From Pseudoips prasinana (Eukaryota; Arthropoda; Insecta; Lepidoptera; Nolidae), in contig OX621258.1 in assembly GCA_951640165.1 (NCBI GenBank), positions 1,821,501-1,885,500 on the forward strand: 64,000 nucleotides of DNA, in the 5' to 3' direction. A program made the position numbers and the translations under genes. This document shows, one piece after another, positions 44,212 through 56,275 of the stretch. The notes under the pieces were generated by a model, which saw only the letters and a list, made by a program, of their open reading frames with translations, did not search any database and had not been told where the DNA came from. Each line of letters opens with the position of its first letter. The stretch's first letter is position 1.

Positions 44212-44814
44212 TAAAAAACTGTCGTATTACGTCAATACCCCAATGTGAAGCCACTCAACCGTTTTAAAGAAGGGGAGGAAATTTTATCGATACGTATGGA
44301 AACTAAGAGTCATGGAAAGTTACATCGCTCAGCGTTTTGTGACGCATATTCTCCGGCAATTTTACTGTTAAAGTCACTGTGAGAATAAGGATTTCTATGC
44401 TCTGTTCGCTGGCGTGAACTCACAATTCTACAATAATTATTAAGAAGATTCATTCGGCCCGATGAGAGCAATTTTTTATCTGTTAAGCATTTATCTACTC
44501 GTTAATATTACTATAATAAATATTGAAGTGGCACTTAATTGCCGGAATTTTTGAACTTGCGCTAATGTTAAACTGAACTGAAAGACTACAATGTCATTTG
44601 TTTGGGGTGGCATCTTAAACGATATCATTACAGGCGGTTTTGCATTTAGTGGGGGCAAATTCGTATGTTTTGCGAATATATCAAGTTCTCCTGCATTGCG
44701 TAATTTAAGTATCACAATATTGACACGTGGAGCAACTACACTACCATGCTTCTGAAACACTGACCAACTGAGGTGAGATGAACAACTGAGAACATAGTCA
44801 TATTATTTGCCTTT
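44212..44814. other. unassigned sequence
   Basis: No gene recognised. The minus-strand frame 44491..44760 (89 codons) reads FQKHGSVVAPRVNIVILKLR with no domain I know. Confidence 0.35.
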
Positions 44815-44980
44815 AGAGCCTGTGCAAACCACATTTTTTACGCGCTGTCGACGCGCGTTTTAGAGAGGCGCGCTTTTATCCTTCAGTGTTGTTGTTATTT
44901 GTATCGATACAAACGCTCGTGTGTATCGCTACAAACGCGCGTCAACAGCGCGTTTAAAAAACGTGGTGGGCATAGACCCT
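44815..44980. mobile_element. small MITE with GC-rich terminal inverted repeats
   Basis: Left arm 44815..44860 (AGAGCCTGTGCAAACCAC..., ACGCGCTGTCGACGCGCG) and right arm 44933..44980 are imperfect reverse complements. The centre has two GTATCGATACAAACGC-like units. No coding capacity, and no clear target duplication. Confidence 0.7.
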
Positions 44981-45543
44981 TAGTGCCATAGTCTTTGACA
45001 TAATTATGTAGATCCTTAGTCGAATTTCGAACTAATGTGGTCTCTATTAATTAAGGAACTTTGTAAACTAATACTGCAAGCAACGAAAGCTTCCACAGAC
45101 CAAGGTCTATAGATTGCTAAGGCAACAAAATAGTATCTCAGAGTAGCCGTTCCAAGTATTTCAAGATTCGCCAATTAGTGTCAGAGTGTCATGCTGGCGT
45201 GGACCTTGACTGGGTGACATGATACTATTTCCGCGTTATGTCCAAGGTTCCGTCTGTTTTCATCTAAACATTATTTTTTATTGGCCTCCTTTAGGTATAC
45301 CTTTTAGTCGCCAAAACCTGATATCATACAGTTGCGGCTTCTGCCGCCTGAAGGGAAATAAAGTTGCATATACTTTATTGTAATATAAGATTTTAGTTCT
45401 TCGTGATAGGAAAAAAATTACTAATTCGAGGTCTTGTTTCGAGCTAGGTGTTGGGATAGGTGGCATCGAAATAACAAGTAGTCACCAGCATGGTGATTGG
45501 TTCTTATAGATACCTTTTTTGTTTTTTACATGGCAAAGTAGAC
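44981..45543. other. unassigned sequence
   Basis: Nothing recognised. Confidence 0.4.
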
Positions 45544-45790
45544 ATGGCCTGTTGGTCTATTGGTCAGTGACCCTCACTGTTAAGCCAGAGTTCATGATTT
45601 CAATCCCCATCTAGGACAAATCTTTTAGTCATGCGCACTATTAAAATTATTTGTTCTGTGTCTGGGTGCAATTTATTTATATTATTTATGTATTTAGAAA
45701 CATGTGAGTATGTTTATCAGTTGTCTGTTGGTCATGGTACAGGCTCTGCCTAGTCTTGGATCCGATGGCAGTGTTTTAACTGTCAAAAGA
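45544..45790 (+). mobile_element. SINE-B
   Basis: TGGCCTGTTGGTCTATTGG, decayed B box CATGATTTCAATCCCC, GTCTGGGTGCAATTTATTT, GTATGTTTATCAGTTGTC, GGTACAGGCTCTGCCTAG and GTCAAAAGATATTAATT. This copy keeps the body segment that repeat D replaced in the 15904 copy. Confidence 0.75.
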
Positions 45791-45868
45791 TATTAATTTA
45801 TTCACATTTACATACGTATCTTTTCTATCATTGGCGAAATTGTCTTACACTCACGCGATTAATTTTGT

Positions 45869-46110
45869 TTTAAAGACAAAGCCGGCTTTATAGCGGGGGG
45901 AGGGGGGGGGGGGGGTGTTACAAACATGCCATTAGACAAAGCACACCAAGACTCCGACAAGCCATAATATGGGTGGACCATAAATGGCTGTCATGAATCT
46001 GTCACATTAAAAGTTTTAGTTGGCACATGCGGGGATCGAACTCGATAGTACAAAACACCAGGATAGGGAGCGAGGCGACTAACTGAACCATTGCGGCATA
46101 CGTACAGTTA
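45869..46110 (-). mobile_element. SINE-A with expanded G run
   Basis: Plus-strand reading: AAAGACAAAGCCGGC, a G run of about 20 bases (45894-45917), TGTTACAAACATGCC, GTGGACCATAAATGGC, decayed B box GCGGGGATCGAACTCG and GAGCGAGGCGACTAAC. Confidence 0.65.
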
Positions 46111-47106
46111 GTGTTGTCCAAACGATTCCGTAACTCAATTAGTCAAACGCAGTGAACTCATTAAATAACTTATACAAAACCCTCAATGTTATCCAATCAT
46201 ATATTAATTGCTAAACAAAATATGTTTTTAAAACCTTCATAAATTAGCTACAACAAACGAGTTACTAAACCAGCGAACTTTTCTTCAAAAATAACAACGC
46301 ACAAACGTTGATTTTGGCTATAAACTAGAAACAAACAAATGTCTAGTTTGGGTTAAAATTACAAACCGCTAAAAACAACAAAAAGCGAAAGTTAGTTAGT
46401 ACCTATATTTGCTCCTAGGTCAAAACAACTAAAACAACCAATTTTCAGAAACAAACCCTAGAACTCTCCTTAATTAAGCAACGTTTTCCTGGCTTCGTTC
46501 CGACTATGTTGTCCCTACTTCAGCGTTTCTAGAGAGGCTCTGCAGCGCTTGTCCGCAAATAGTTCCTTGTTAGACACATAAGGCGTTCTGAAGAATCACT
46601 CGCTTTGTTGACAATTAACATTGTTACATATTTTGTCGTGACACAAAAACACATAATCATGAATACAAACAAGGCTTATCGATACAGCTAACATTATCGG
46701 CAAGCTCAACTTCGAATATCCGTTTTATCGCTCTTAAACTCATGATCAGACTTAAGTGCATAGTTAAGGCGCATACTGCTTTCCTAACAAATGCCAGCTT
46801 CGGATTGATCTTTCCCATAAATATTGCTTAGAAAAGATTGTCTTTCTAGCCGTATTAGTTCGACGGATATTTTTTTTATAATACCAAGACAGTAAGGCCT
46901 TTACTGAGCCTCCCTTCACTTACGTGTTCTGGCAACGATACTCACACCCAGGACCACAGCCGTCGAGATAGATTACAGTATTATTTCACTTATAAAACGA
47001 ATTGGACTGCCTCGCCGGTCTTTGGTTCAAATCCCGGGTCGTGGTAAAGAGTCGCAGCTCAGAGTCTGCAATTAGGCAGTGTTATACGCACAGGCCTGAG
47101 AAAGCT
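46111..47106. other. mostly unassigned
   Basis: A SINE head-like fragment at about 46988-47040 (TTTGGTTCAAATCCCGGG) precedes SINE-A. No gene seen in the rest. Confidence 0.35.
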
Positions 47107-47315
47107 TTGACTGCACGCAGCGGCTAAGACAGTCGCCTCGCCGTATTGTGTCGCGGCCCGCGTTCGAAGCCCGCGCCGAACAACTATTTGTGTGACCCAT
47201 AAATAGTTCTTCTGAGTCTGGGTGTAATTTGTGTCCATCTATTATATGTTTCTAAAGTACCCCGAGACACAGGGGTTAGATTCCCTAGTGCGGGCGTTGT
47301 CTTTTAAAGATAAAA
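47107..47315 (+). mobile_element. SINE-A (tRNA-derived)
   Basis: TTGACTGCACGCAGCGGC, AAGACAGTCGCCTCGCCG, B box GCGTTCGAAGCCCGCG, CAACTATTTGTGTGACCC, AAGTACCCCGAGACACAGGG and GCGGGCGTTGTCTTTTAAAG. Well preserved. Confidence 0.85.
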
Positions 47316-48642
47316 CAGAAGCACGTAAAGCGATTGACCTTACCATAGTTGTGCCCGGGTCCGTTCTCCCGTCCCGTCATCATCGGAGCGAGCGAGTAAA
47401 GTGTTTGCCCTCACACTCTTGACAATAATATATCCTGGATAGTAGGTCAGTTTTCGTTGAAATTTACCGCCAAATCCGAAAACGTTTACCACTACCTCGG
47501 GCTAACGGGTTGGGATACTATAGCTATAACCCACCTAACAATGAAAACAGATTACATAACCACTCTTAATTCACATACAAATCCAATTTTACCAGAACGT
47601 GGCTATCAATCAATTCGCCAAAGAATGTACAAAAGCGTCCCGCAGTGCAAAACATGCGTATCTCGCAGGATGCGATAGCCACATCCACCGCTGATAAATG
47701 CGGACATTTCACTGAGGATCTGACACCATAGTATCTAACTTGTTTAGGAGTTGGAATGATATCATCTAATTTGACAGCAATTAGATGAAATCATTCCAAC
47801 TAAACATTGTCTGTAAAGAACTGACATTTTAGGCTCTCCTGATATATGGCCTTTGCGTCTGTTACAGGCGATTTGAAGAGTTAAGGTTAATAGGTCTAAC
47901 GTGGGTTCTAATTTCTTAATTCTTGCTTATCATATTAATATATATAAGAAAGATTAAGGGACTCTTGATTAAGCAAAATGTCATTATAGAAGGAAACGTA
48001 GAGGGAAAAGTCGGGGCAAACCAAGGAAATGAATCAAATCAAAGCGGAAGCGGAAGTAGTAATAATAATAATAATAATATTTCAATAATATTTCAGACTG
48101 CTGAAATCATGGAACACCACCAGCATCCACTTATCGTGTGTACTCGAACACACATTTGGATACTAAACCGCCCCTAGCCAACTCGGTGAAAATTTACATG
48201 ACGTACATTCTGGGTCGAATGTAAGGCTTACGTGAGACCGGTGCTCGCGTTGGCTAAATTAATATGACATTTCAAAAAAGAAAACCTAGGAAATTAGATA
48301 ACAGTAATGTGCAGTAGAATATGTACTTGTGGCGAAATCTTTTATATGTACGCCGTAACATGACCATTTGTTATCAGCTACAAGTAAGTATATAAGATCC
48401 ATGATATCGACACGCCGCTTTAATGTCTGTGATGTTATCAACTTCGCAGAAATATATAGACTTTTAGTGTCATCAAGTTCTAAAATATTGATATATGACA
48501 TCTTCAAGTCATTATGTAGAACGTTAATTATTTCAGAGAAATGACTGGACTGTGAAGATTACATTAACACAATATAATTTTCAGTAAAATGAGTACTGTA
48601 TGATGTATGGTACTTCTTCTCAGTTGGGGTGCATTGGATTAC
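47316..48642. other. unassigned sequence with an (AAT)n run
   Basis: An AAT trinucleotide run lies at about 48059-48080. Open frames (47457..47678, 47923..48177) are not recognisable; poly-N in the latter comes from the AAT run. Confidence 0.35.
47749..47801. repeat. 23 bp inverted repeat, one mismatch, 7-base loop
   Basis: Arms 47749..47771 (AGTTGGAATGATATC...) and 47779..47801, loop TGACAGC. The single mismatch is in mid-arm. Confidence 0.93.
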
Positions 48643-48889
48643 CTGGGGCTCTACCGGCTAAGACGCCGAACATCGATTTCTTAAATGGCGTTCAAATAAA
48701 TAAAGGTTAAAAATGACTCAATCAATCGTTAAATCGGCTTCAACGTTGACAATCGATTCCGGACCATTTATGACGTCACATGTGCTCATAGAAGCCGATT
48801 TAACGATTGATGAAGTAATTTTTAACCTTTATATATTTGAACGCCATTTAAGAAATCTATGTTCGGCGACTTAGCCGGTAGAGCCCCTG
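48643..48889. mobile_element. foldback MITE, copy 2
   Basis: A 247 bp element with the same long arms as 39025..39272. The centre here reads CAACGTTGACAATCG, then GGACCATTTATGACGTC, the reverse complement of copy 1. Ends CTGGGGCTCTACC and GGTAGAGCCCCTG. Confidence 0.85.
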
Positions 48890-49703
48890 TGCCTTTATCA
48901 TTGCTAAACCTCAACCACAATGATTTTACACAAGGAATTTAGAGTGACCCAAGGTGCTCTGAGATAGGATTTATAATGGATATAGATATGCTTATCCAAA
49001 CTAAAATGGTTATAGATCAAGTCCACAGATTAAAATTTATAATAACGACAAATCTGTCTCACCTCAACCACGTGTCACATACATAAAACATATAAAAAAA
49101 AATCTTAATGGTTTATGTCTCTCTTAAAAGCGGATACATCGTGTTGATATGTTAAAAATATTGTTTAAGCAATTATTTAAAGAAATACCTTTGAGAGAGC
49201 TGGAGTCAGTTCTAGGCTCGAAACTTGTATAAGAAATCTCCAGGCATAAATAATTTACAACCGCCCTCTACATTTGAACAAAATGTACATGGAACAACTC
49301 CGAAAGCATTTTACCTATCGAATAAAACATACAATTCAATTGATTACCTCCTTCTTTTGTTACAGCAATCGTAAGCAATCTAAAGAATAATAAGAGTATA
49401 TTTTATCCCAAAAACAAACATTATTACGATAACAAACAGGCTGTCTGTTCACATTAAACAATAAACACAACGGTAAACAAGATCACAAAAAAGCACAAAT
49501 ATCTGTTTACAGAAACTCGTAAAGAAACAATGCTGAAATAAAAACTTGAGGGAAAAATGAGATTCGAAAAACATTCCTATATCCTACAAACAGAGTCCGA
49601 ACAAAGAGAGTAAAGGAATATTTTTAAGACAGTTCTAAATGGAAATAGTTTGCACACCAAGGCAGCTGGCATTTTAAGTCAGCGTGTATCGGTTTTTATC
49701 CAA
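48890..49703. other. unassigned AT-rich sequence
   Basis: No gene or recognised repeat. Confidence 0.4.
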
Positions 49704-50089
49704 TCTTTACTAATATTATAAATGCGAAGTCTGTTTGTTGCACTTCCAAACTTGGAAAACTACAGAAATACTTTAAATGAAATTTGGTACACAGATAGTC
49801 TAGAGCCTGAGAAAAGAACATAGGCATACTTTTTAATGCCGTAAAAAGGTGGAATAGTTTTATGGAAGTATCTTAATTTTTAGAGCTAAAGCTTGAAACT
49901 TATTTTTTGGCTGTTGATTCAATATATTAGCGTGGCGTGGTACGGCGCGGTGAAGGTGGGGAATTATCTAAGTATGCTTACCCGAACGAGTACACACGTG
50001 TGGGTAGTCCATTGTGTCACACGCCTACTGCTTTTTGTATAAGACCCAAATACACTATTCCACGAGGACGAAGTCGCGGGCACAGCTAG
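49704..50089 (+). mobile_element. Helitron-like non-autonomous element
   Basis: Starts TCTTTACTAATATTATAAATG and ends GACGAAGTCGCGGGCACAGCTAG-type (CTAG at 50086..50089), with a short GC hairpin. The end resembles 60119..60380. Confidence 0.65.
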
Positions 50090-51284
50090 TATTTGTATAT
50101 ATTTCATATAATAAACTGCGAACTTATTGCAATTTTCAGGCTAGCCAAAGACTGTTTAAAAAAATAAAGAAACAACTTCAGTATCACAACTAGTGATTTG
50201 AACAAAATTTACAGGCGGAAATTCCACAAGCTTTGCCTACCTAATTAAAAAAATATTTTCAAACAAAACAACGGCGACTTTTCACTTCTTTTTAACAGAC
50301 TTAAAAAGAAAGAGTTTATGAGTTCGACTGTATTTTTTTTGCTTTCATATGTATGTTAGCCGATTACTCCCGTTTTTTGTGAACCAATTCTGCTACTTTT
50401 TTTTAATCCATAAGGGAAGCTTTTTGAATTATCCCATGTAAGTCTTGTCCAAATCAGATTACAAAACTACAAGTCAGTTGAATGTTTTTAAAAAGAATGT
50501 GGCATATATAATACGAAAGAAGTTTGGCGTCTTACGTTTTTCAAAAACTTTATTAATGGCAAATTTGAATCTTTTTGTCGGTGTTCGTTCACTGTTGACC
50601 CTTACTTGAAACCTTGGGGCCAGATTAGCATGATTTGATGTATTTGGGCCTTGCCAGCCTCTGAAATTTTACCACCAAGTAAGGAAAACTTTTGCAAAAA
50701 ATTGAATAATTCGTAAGCTAGAAATATGTTTTGATAATGCCATCTGAATAAGGTCAGCAAGTCATTATTAAATAAGAATATTCATCTCAATTTTGCCATT
50801 TCGGACGCTATATATAATCTCACGGAAAGTTATCCACCTAATGAAAAGTTACCAAGAATTGTAGAGCCTCCTTTATTTTTCTTAAGAACAAAATAAATTA
50901 AAACGCCTACTAGGCTATTTATAAAGATTTCTGATTTATTATAAAATAATTGATAGTGTATTCTGTTTTCAAGGGATATCAGGGTGTAAAAGAGTACGTA
51001 GAAAAATTGGTGCCAGCGGTACTGAAATGGAAAGTAAACATTTTCCAGTGAGACGACTGTCTTAACCGTTACGCCACGCGTCAAGCCTTTTCTCAGCGTT
51101 GTTTAAGACACTTTCATGGCTTAACGATTCTTTCCTGATAACTACGGCCGGGACCAACAGCTTTACAATCCCTCTCGGGTATATATTCAGACAGGCCACA
51201 GACAGGGAGTTCGTCCCCACATCCTCGAACCTTTTCGATCTAGTATGGGTTCGCTTTCAGCGAAACTTCCAACCACGTAAACAC
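50090..51284. other. unassigned; SINE-A head and repeat G fragments near the end
   Basis: A minus-strand SINE-A-like head (GAGACGACTGTCTTAACCG) lies at about 51048-51085, and a repeat-G piece (CATGGCTTAACGATTC) at about 51115. No gene seen. Confidence 0.35.
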
Positions 51285-51395
51285 GGCTACACATCAAGCT
51301 ATACATTTCCAGTATAAGCTGATTCCGCGTTGTATAGGATTTCCATACAATAAAAGGTCAGCTTATATTGGAAACGTATAAGTTGATATGTAGCC
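51285..51395. repeat. 38 bp imperfect inverted repeat, 35-base loop
   Basis: Arms 51285..51322 (GGCTACACATCAAGC...) and 51358..51395 pair with a few mismatches. The longest of the local inverted repeats. Confidence 0.85.
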
Positions 51396-51494
51396 ATGTG
51401 ACGTTGAGATTGTGGAATGAACTCCCTGTTACGGTTTTCCCAAGAGACTACAGCATGGGGCCCTTCAAAAAAGTGAATTATAAGGTTTCTAAAG

Positions 51495-51592
51495 TGTCGG
51501 CAACGCGCTAATTAGTTGCCCCTGGTGTTGCAAGCGTTCATAGGCTACGGTAACAACATACCATCAGGTGGGCCGTATGCTTGTTTGCCAAC
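51495..51592 (-). repeat. interspersed repeat K
   Basis: Plus-strand reading: GGCAACGCGCTAATTAG, CCCCTGGTGTTGCAAGCG, ACCATCAGGTGGGCCGTATG and CTTGTTTGCC. Confidence 0.7.
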
Positions 51593-51936
51593 TAAGTTGT
51601 ATAAAAAGTAAACTTCGCTAATCGCTTAGACGGAGCAAATCAATGTACATAATTTTAAATTCTCTCTTGCTTACGCCCTGTTCACAAATAACATTTCTTC
51701 CATCTGATGTCTAGTCCACACGCGGGTGCTCATCGAACTGTTATACCAATACAAAGCATACGCGGTTGCGTTTCTTTCTTTATCACTTTTTAACATAACA
51801 AAGGCTATGGTAATGCGAATCGATATGTCTGCCTCGCTAATATATGGGATCGGCTGCAAATGCGGATGGTAAAGTTAACTACGAAGGTGTTGTAATATTA
51901 GTAATAACTTATTTTACATTTCAGACATATTTCAAA

Positions 51937-52113
51937 TTAGCTGTGGCCCGCGGTTCTACCCGCGTTAAACTTTATAAATTCTAGCCTATGTTTTAATCCA
52001 GGGTGTCATCTAACTCCATACCAAATTTGATTAAAATCGTTCCAGCCGTTTAGACGTGAAGAAGTAACAAACATACACACTCACAAACTTTCGCCTTTAT
52101 AATATTAGTGTGA
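51937..52113 (-). mobile_element. non-autonomous Helitron B
   Basis: Minus strand starts TCACACTAATATTATAAAGG, contains CTTCACGTCTAAACGGCTGG, and ends hairpin GCGGGTAGAACCGC, then GGGCCACAGCTAA (CTRR form). Confidence 0.8.
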
Positions 52114-52405
52114 TTGCATTTATAATTTAAGTGCGGGTAAATATCCAACCCAAAACCACGGGGTTATTATATAAGTGATGTCTATAATACCAAATCGGTA
52201 AATAAGTAAAGTAAAATTGTTAACACAGCGTCTGGCCGTATTCCTGAGTATGTGGTCTTATTTTACTAAACGACTTGAGCCGTCGCGTCGCTCGGCTTTA
52301 CTGACCGATGAAGTAGTGAAACCCTACTAGGGTAAAAGTTAATGTTAAAACACCCCCACACCGCGAACAACTGAAGGAAGACTACTTTTCATCGCAAGCG
52401 AAGCA

Positions 52406-52506
52406 AGCTACCCCAATCTGTCAACTTTCCCCAAATGAAAGTGAACATTATGGTTTTGTGATAAAGTTCAAAATCTATAAAAGAAATTTGACAGATTGGG
52501 GTAGCT
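52406..52506. repeat. 19 bp perfect inverted repeat, 63-base loop
   Basis: Arms 52406..52424 (AGCTACCCCAATCTGTCAA) and 52488..52506 are exact reverse complements. Confidence 0.92.
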
Positions 52507-53329
52507 GGATGTGCATCGTATTCCTTACGCGGCCCGCACCGCTAAGCTTCCTGGTCAAAAATTTCAAATCGCTTCGCACCTTCGCGACGCTTTATCTGTT
52601 TAACTTCATCGGCCTAGAAAAGACTAGTGGAAGCAGCCTAGACATTGGAACCCAGTCAACTAATCAGAGTTGGCACTCATCGACTGATTTCACTTCCGTT
52701 TATGTATTACTTGAGAAGGGATTCCGTGTAGTATACTTTGATGGCGCCAAAGCCGTCGGAAGCTAATGTTTTATTATATCAAACATGAAGGCCGCCGCGA
52801 ATAAACATGGCTCCCTGTCCCAATAACGGGCGTGATATAACAAGCGCGTAGATTTCGGCGAGGAGTGCCCGCCGCGCCCTACCACGATAAGTCAAGACGT
52901 TGGCTAGGAAGGAATATGATTGAAAGCCATTTTATTAGCCCCTGAGGCAATAAGTCTGTATGTACGTGTCAGTGGATACATGTTGACTTTAACATTGACT
53001 TTATTACGTAAGCAATAACGATTTTTTTAGAAGTGCAAGTGCATAATAGGGTATGGAGTCACATTTTGAAACCAATATTCCTATTTTTAGTTAACTAATA
53101 TACACACTGCCTGATGGTAAGCTGTCACTTAAACTTATTAGTCCTTTTTTAAAGGGTCCCAAGTTGTAGTGCCATCTTTTTTCGGGTTCGATTTTCGCAC
53201 AGGACAATATTTCTGTTGCCCAAATAACGATTTATTATGTTAACGCGAGCTAATCCGCGTGTAAGAGCTAGTCAATAATAATTATAGAAAATAGTACTTG
53301 AATCATATAGTCGCCGTGCATAAATGGTG
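52507..53329. other. unassigned sequence
   Basis: A 102-codon frame (52458..52766) overlaps the inverted repeat and has no recognisable domain. Nothing else is identified. Confidence 0.35.
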
Positions 53330-53530
53330 CGACCGGCAGGAGAGGACCTCGTAGAACATTCCCTGACCAAATCGGAGATCTTCTCAAGACAGGCCACGTC
53401 AGAGGTACTCTAAGCATGTAAGAAGAATATAATGACAGTAAACGAGGCAAAGGAGGTGTCCAAGATCGTCACAAATGAAACTCCGTTGTCTTTACCTATG
53501 GGAAACAGGCGTGACTCTACGTATGTATAA
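53330..53530 (+). pseudogene. RTE-like LINE 3' fragment
   Basis: GAGAGGACCTCGTAGAACATTC, TGACCAAATCGGAGATC, ACAGTAAACGAGGCAAAGG and GGGAAACAGGCGTGACTC align in order with 26190-26385. They encode the GRPRRTF...DQIGD-LK-G-VR-TL segment with frameshifts. Ends at the TATG-type tail. Confidence 0.85.
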
Positions 53531-53789
53531 TTATTGTGCAGTGTAGATGACAAGTTAAATCTCTAGGGATTGTTCTACCAATAAAGTAGGAATAAATGGT
53601 AAACCCAGGGATGTTATAAATTAGGTTTGTTATATTCATACGGCTTATACAAAGCACAGTATAATAACGTGACATGGATGCTCATTAAAAACGCACTGGT
53701 GGTGGGTTAAACCGAAATGTAAAAGAAGGAGATCATCAATACGACTGAATGCCTTTTTCTGTCATTTAGAAACCAATTTCGGAAATTCT
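53531..53789. other. unassigned sequence
   Basis: Nothing recognised between the LINE fragment and SINE-B. Confidence 0.4.
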
Positions 53790-53971
53790 GGTGTGTTGGT
53801 TTAGTGGTTAGGGATTCTGACTCTAAGCCAGAAGTCGTGGAATCTATCCCCACCCAGGACAAATGTTTGTATGATGAGCATGATTACTTGTTCTGTGTCG
53901 AAGTGTAATTTATCTGTAATGTATAACTATGTTTATCAGTTGTCTGGTTGTTAAAGTACAGGCTCTGTAAT
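53790..53971 (+). mobile_element. SINE-B
   Basis: GTGTGTTGGTTTAGTGG, AGTCGTGGAATCTATCCCC (decayed B box), GTATGATGAGCATGATTAC and CAGTTGTCTGGTTGTTAAAG. The last part of the tail is missing. Confidence 0.7.
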
Positions 53972-55754
53972 CATCACATCTCATTCGCCTAAGGTTCCGT
54001 AGAAAGTTGTAGGTATTGAAATTGTTCGCTCATTAGTGGAATAGTTTCGAACATTTTCTTTATTTTTATGATGTAACTACAAATATCCGGTTTTTAGATA
54101 TTTCCCATTAGTTGTACTATTCGAAATTGCTTCTAGTCAATGGACATTGGACAGTGCCCGACAAGTTATGCTATAAGTTTTGACTCCCCTGCGAGTGTCC
54201 AAATTATGGGCATAAATCGTATATTTTCGTCGCATTCACTTGCAAGTTTAATTTTCACTGCTTCAAGGGATTACCGATCTAAACGTGTGATATTACTTTT
54301 AACTTGATACCTCCGGCGTTCATGAGAAAAGACTTGACAAACAGACAGCAAACAAAATAATCTGTTAAAAATTTCGAGGCACGGAACCCCAAAAAACATA
54401 AACTATGTACTAAAGATAATTCGGAACGTTCACGTATTTCAACAAGTTTACGCCGTAAAGAAATTCGTCAACAACATCGGCGCGGCTAAAAACGCGCCAA
54501 CTTCTGATCGTTACGTAACCCCGACAAGTTACAGAGCTTTTTCAATGTCAAACAAACATTCACGCCGATCTGCGCTAATACGCATCAATACCGTTGCGAA
54601 GGGAGGATAATATTGACTCAACATAGCACGACAGAAGAGATAAATAGAGACTCTATTAAATTTATCTAAGTTGTTAAAGAAAATGTTTAAGAAAATCTGA
54701 ATTGCCTTTTCTATCCGTAAATACGGAAAGTCCATACATACGAAAGGAAAGCCAGTCATATTTCCTTTTAATTTATTCACATGCCTTGTTGTTACTGTTA
54801 TCTTTCAATCCAAACTTCAAACATGGCTAACATGTACCGACAGTTTACCGCTCAACATGCCCTCTAAAGCATAAATCTTTTTTACAGCTACCCATCTATG
54901 GACTGAGCACAAAGTGGGGCGAACGCTATTTGCTTAAACAGTTTGCCCAAGAGGCTTTCACTGCTTCACCGGATAAATGAGGCGGGGGGAGACTAAATCC
55001 GCCTAGTAAATAAGAATGCGAACTAAGTAGCCCTCGTCAGCGAGCACCGACTTTGGGGTTCGAATCTTGGTTCAAGGTGATTAACTCAAGATGCATGAGA
55101 GGGTCGATTTTAGGGACGTTTTGTGCAACAAAACATTATTAGTTTTTTTTATTACTACTGTTTTTTTTCTCATCTTTTGCTTGCATTATTTGACATTTAC
55201 GGGCAAGCGCAAAGTAAATAACACGAAGTTAAAATTTGTCATTATTATTAATTTATGCAAGCTTCCAGAAGCAAGGCTATTCCTTTCTCATCCTACTCGC
55301 GGCTTCTCTGGTGTTACCATCAGGAATGAACCACTAGCTCGTTTGCCTTGCTATCCAGTCAATCTTCGTTAATATTCGAAGATTTAGGCTGCTCATCTGA
55401 TTGAAGATGGCATTTCCATAGACACGAATCGAACAGAAAAGTTAAAACTTATTAGAAACAGGGTTTGAAAGACCTAGGCTTCTGTCTACGACGGTTGTCA
55501 AAGATTTTCAAATTATAAGTATTACAACCGGGTCAGACGGTTTAAGGTGCTCTCAGGAGCATGCAGGGGTATCCCTCAACCCACCAGACTCAGATCTGGT
55601 ATTACTCAAAGTTGGAGCTGTATAGTTTAATGAAGGGTCATACATAAAACACAAGATTGGTACTATAAAACTTGTGTGAGTCATATACCAAACATAACAA
55701 AAACACTTTACTACCAATATTATTATAAGAGCCCTTACCTTACGAAATAACATA
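53972..55754. other. unassigned; fragment of the 'GAGTCGGACTCGC' repeat
   Basis: CACGGAACCCCAAAAAAC (54379-54397) is the 3' end of the repeat at 1990. A repeat-G-like piece (CATCTATGGACTGAGC) is near 54893. No gene recognised. Confidence 0.35.
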
Positions 55755-56275
55755 ACTATATATTATGTAAGCAAGTAAGCACACGCGATAAGAGCTCCAA
55801 TGTATCTTAAATAACTAAATTGTGTAAAGTGTAAAAAACAGTGTAAATAAACGATATAAATAAGTGCAGTGGACAAATAACTCGGTGTAATAAATAACTA
55901 AATCTAAAACTGAACAGAAATTATGTGAAAAGTGAAATAATAAACCCAGTCCTCGTACTTCAATAAAGATAAACTGTGACTATTCAAATACAATTAACTG
56001 TAATGAGAAGCGTGATAACTATGACACACTAATATAATGACAACAAAATATCATTAAAAACACAAACTGATCAGTGAAAATAATAAGAAACAACAATTAT
56101 TTCATTGTTCGGACGGTTACAAACGACGTGAACATTTAAATCCAGTGCAAAATAGCGTTATTAGTGCCATCTATAATGCAAGCTACAAAACAGTACATTG
56201 ATAAAACAGTCAGGCCCAACGACAAGACGAGATATTGACTTAAGCATACACCTATTTCGCTTTATAATACCAATA

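Noticed and set aside
47923..48177. Asparagine-rich 84-codon frame
   Set aside because: The N run is the translation of an AAT microsatellite.
52458..52766. 102-codon frame
   Set aside because: Runs through one arm of an inverted repeat and has no recognisable domain.
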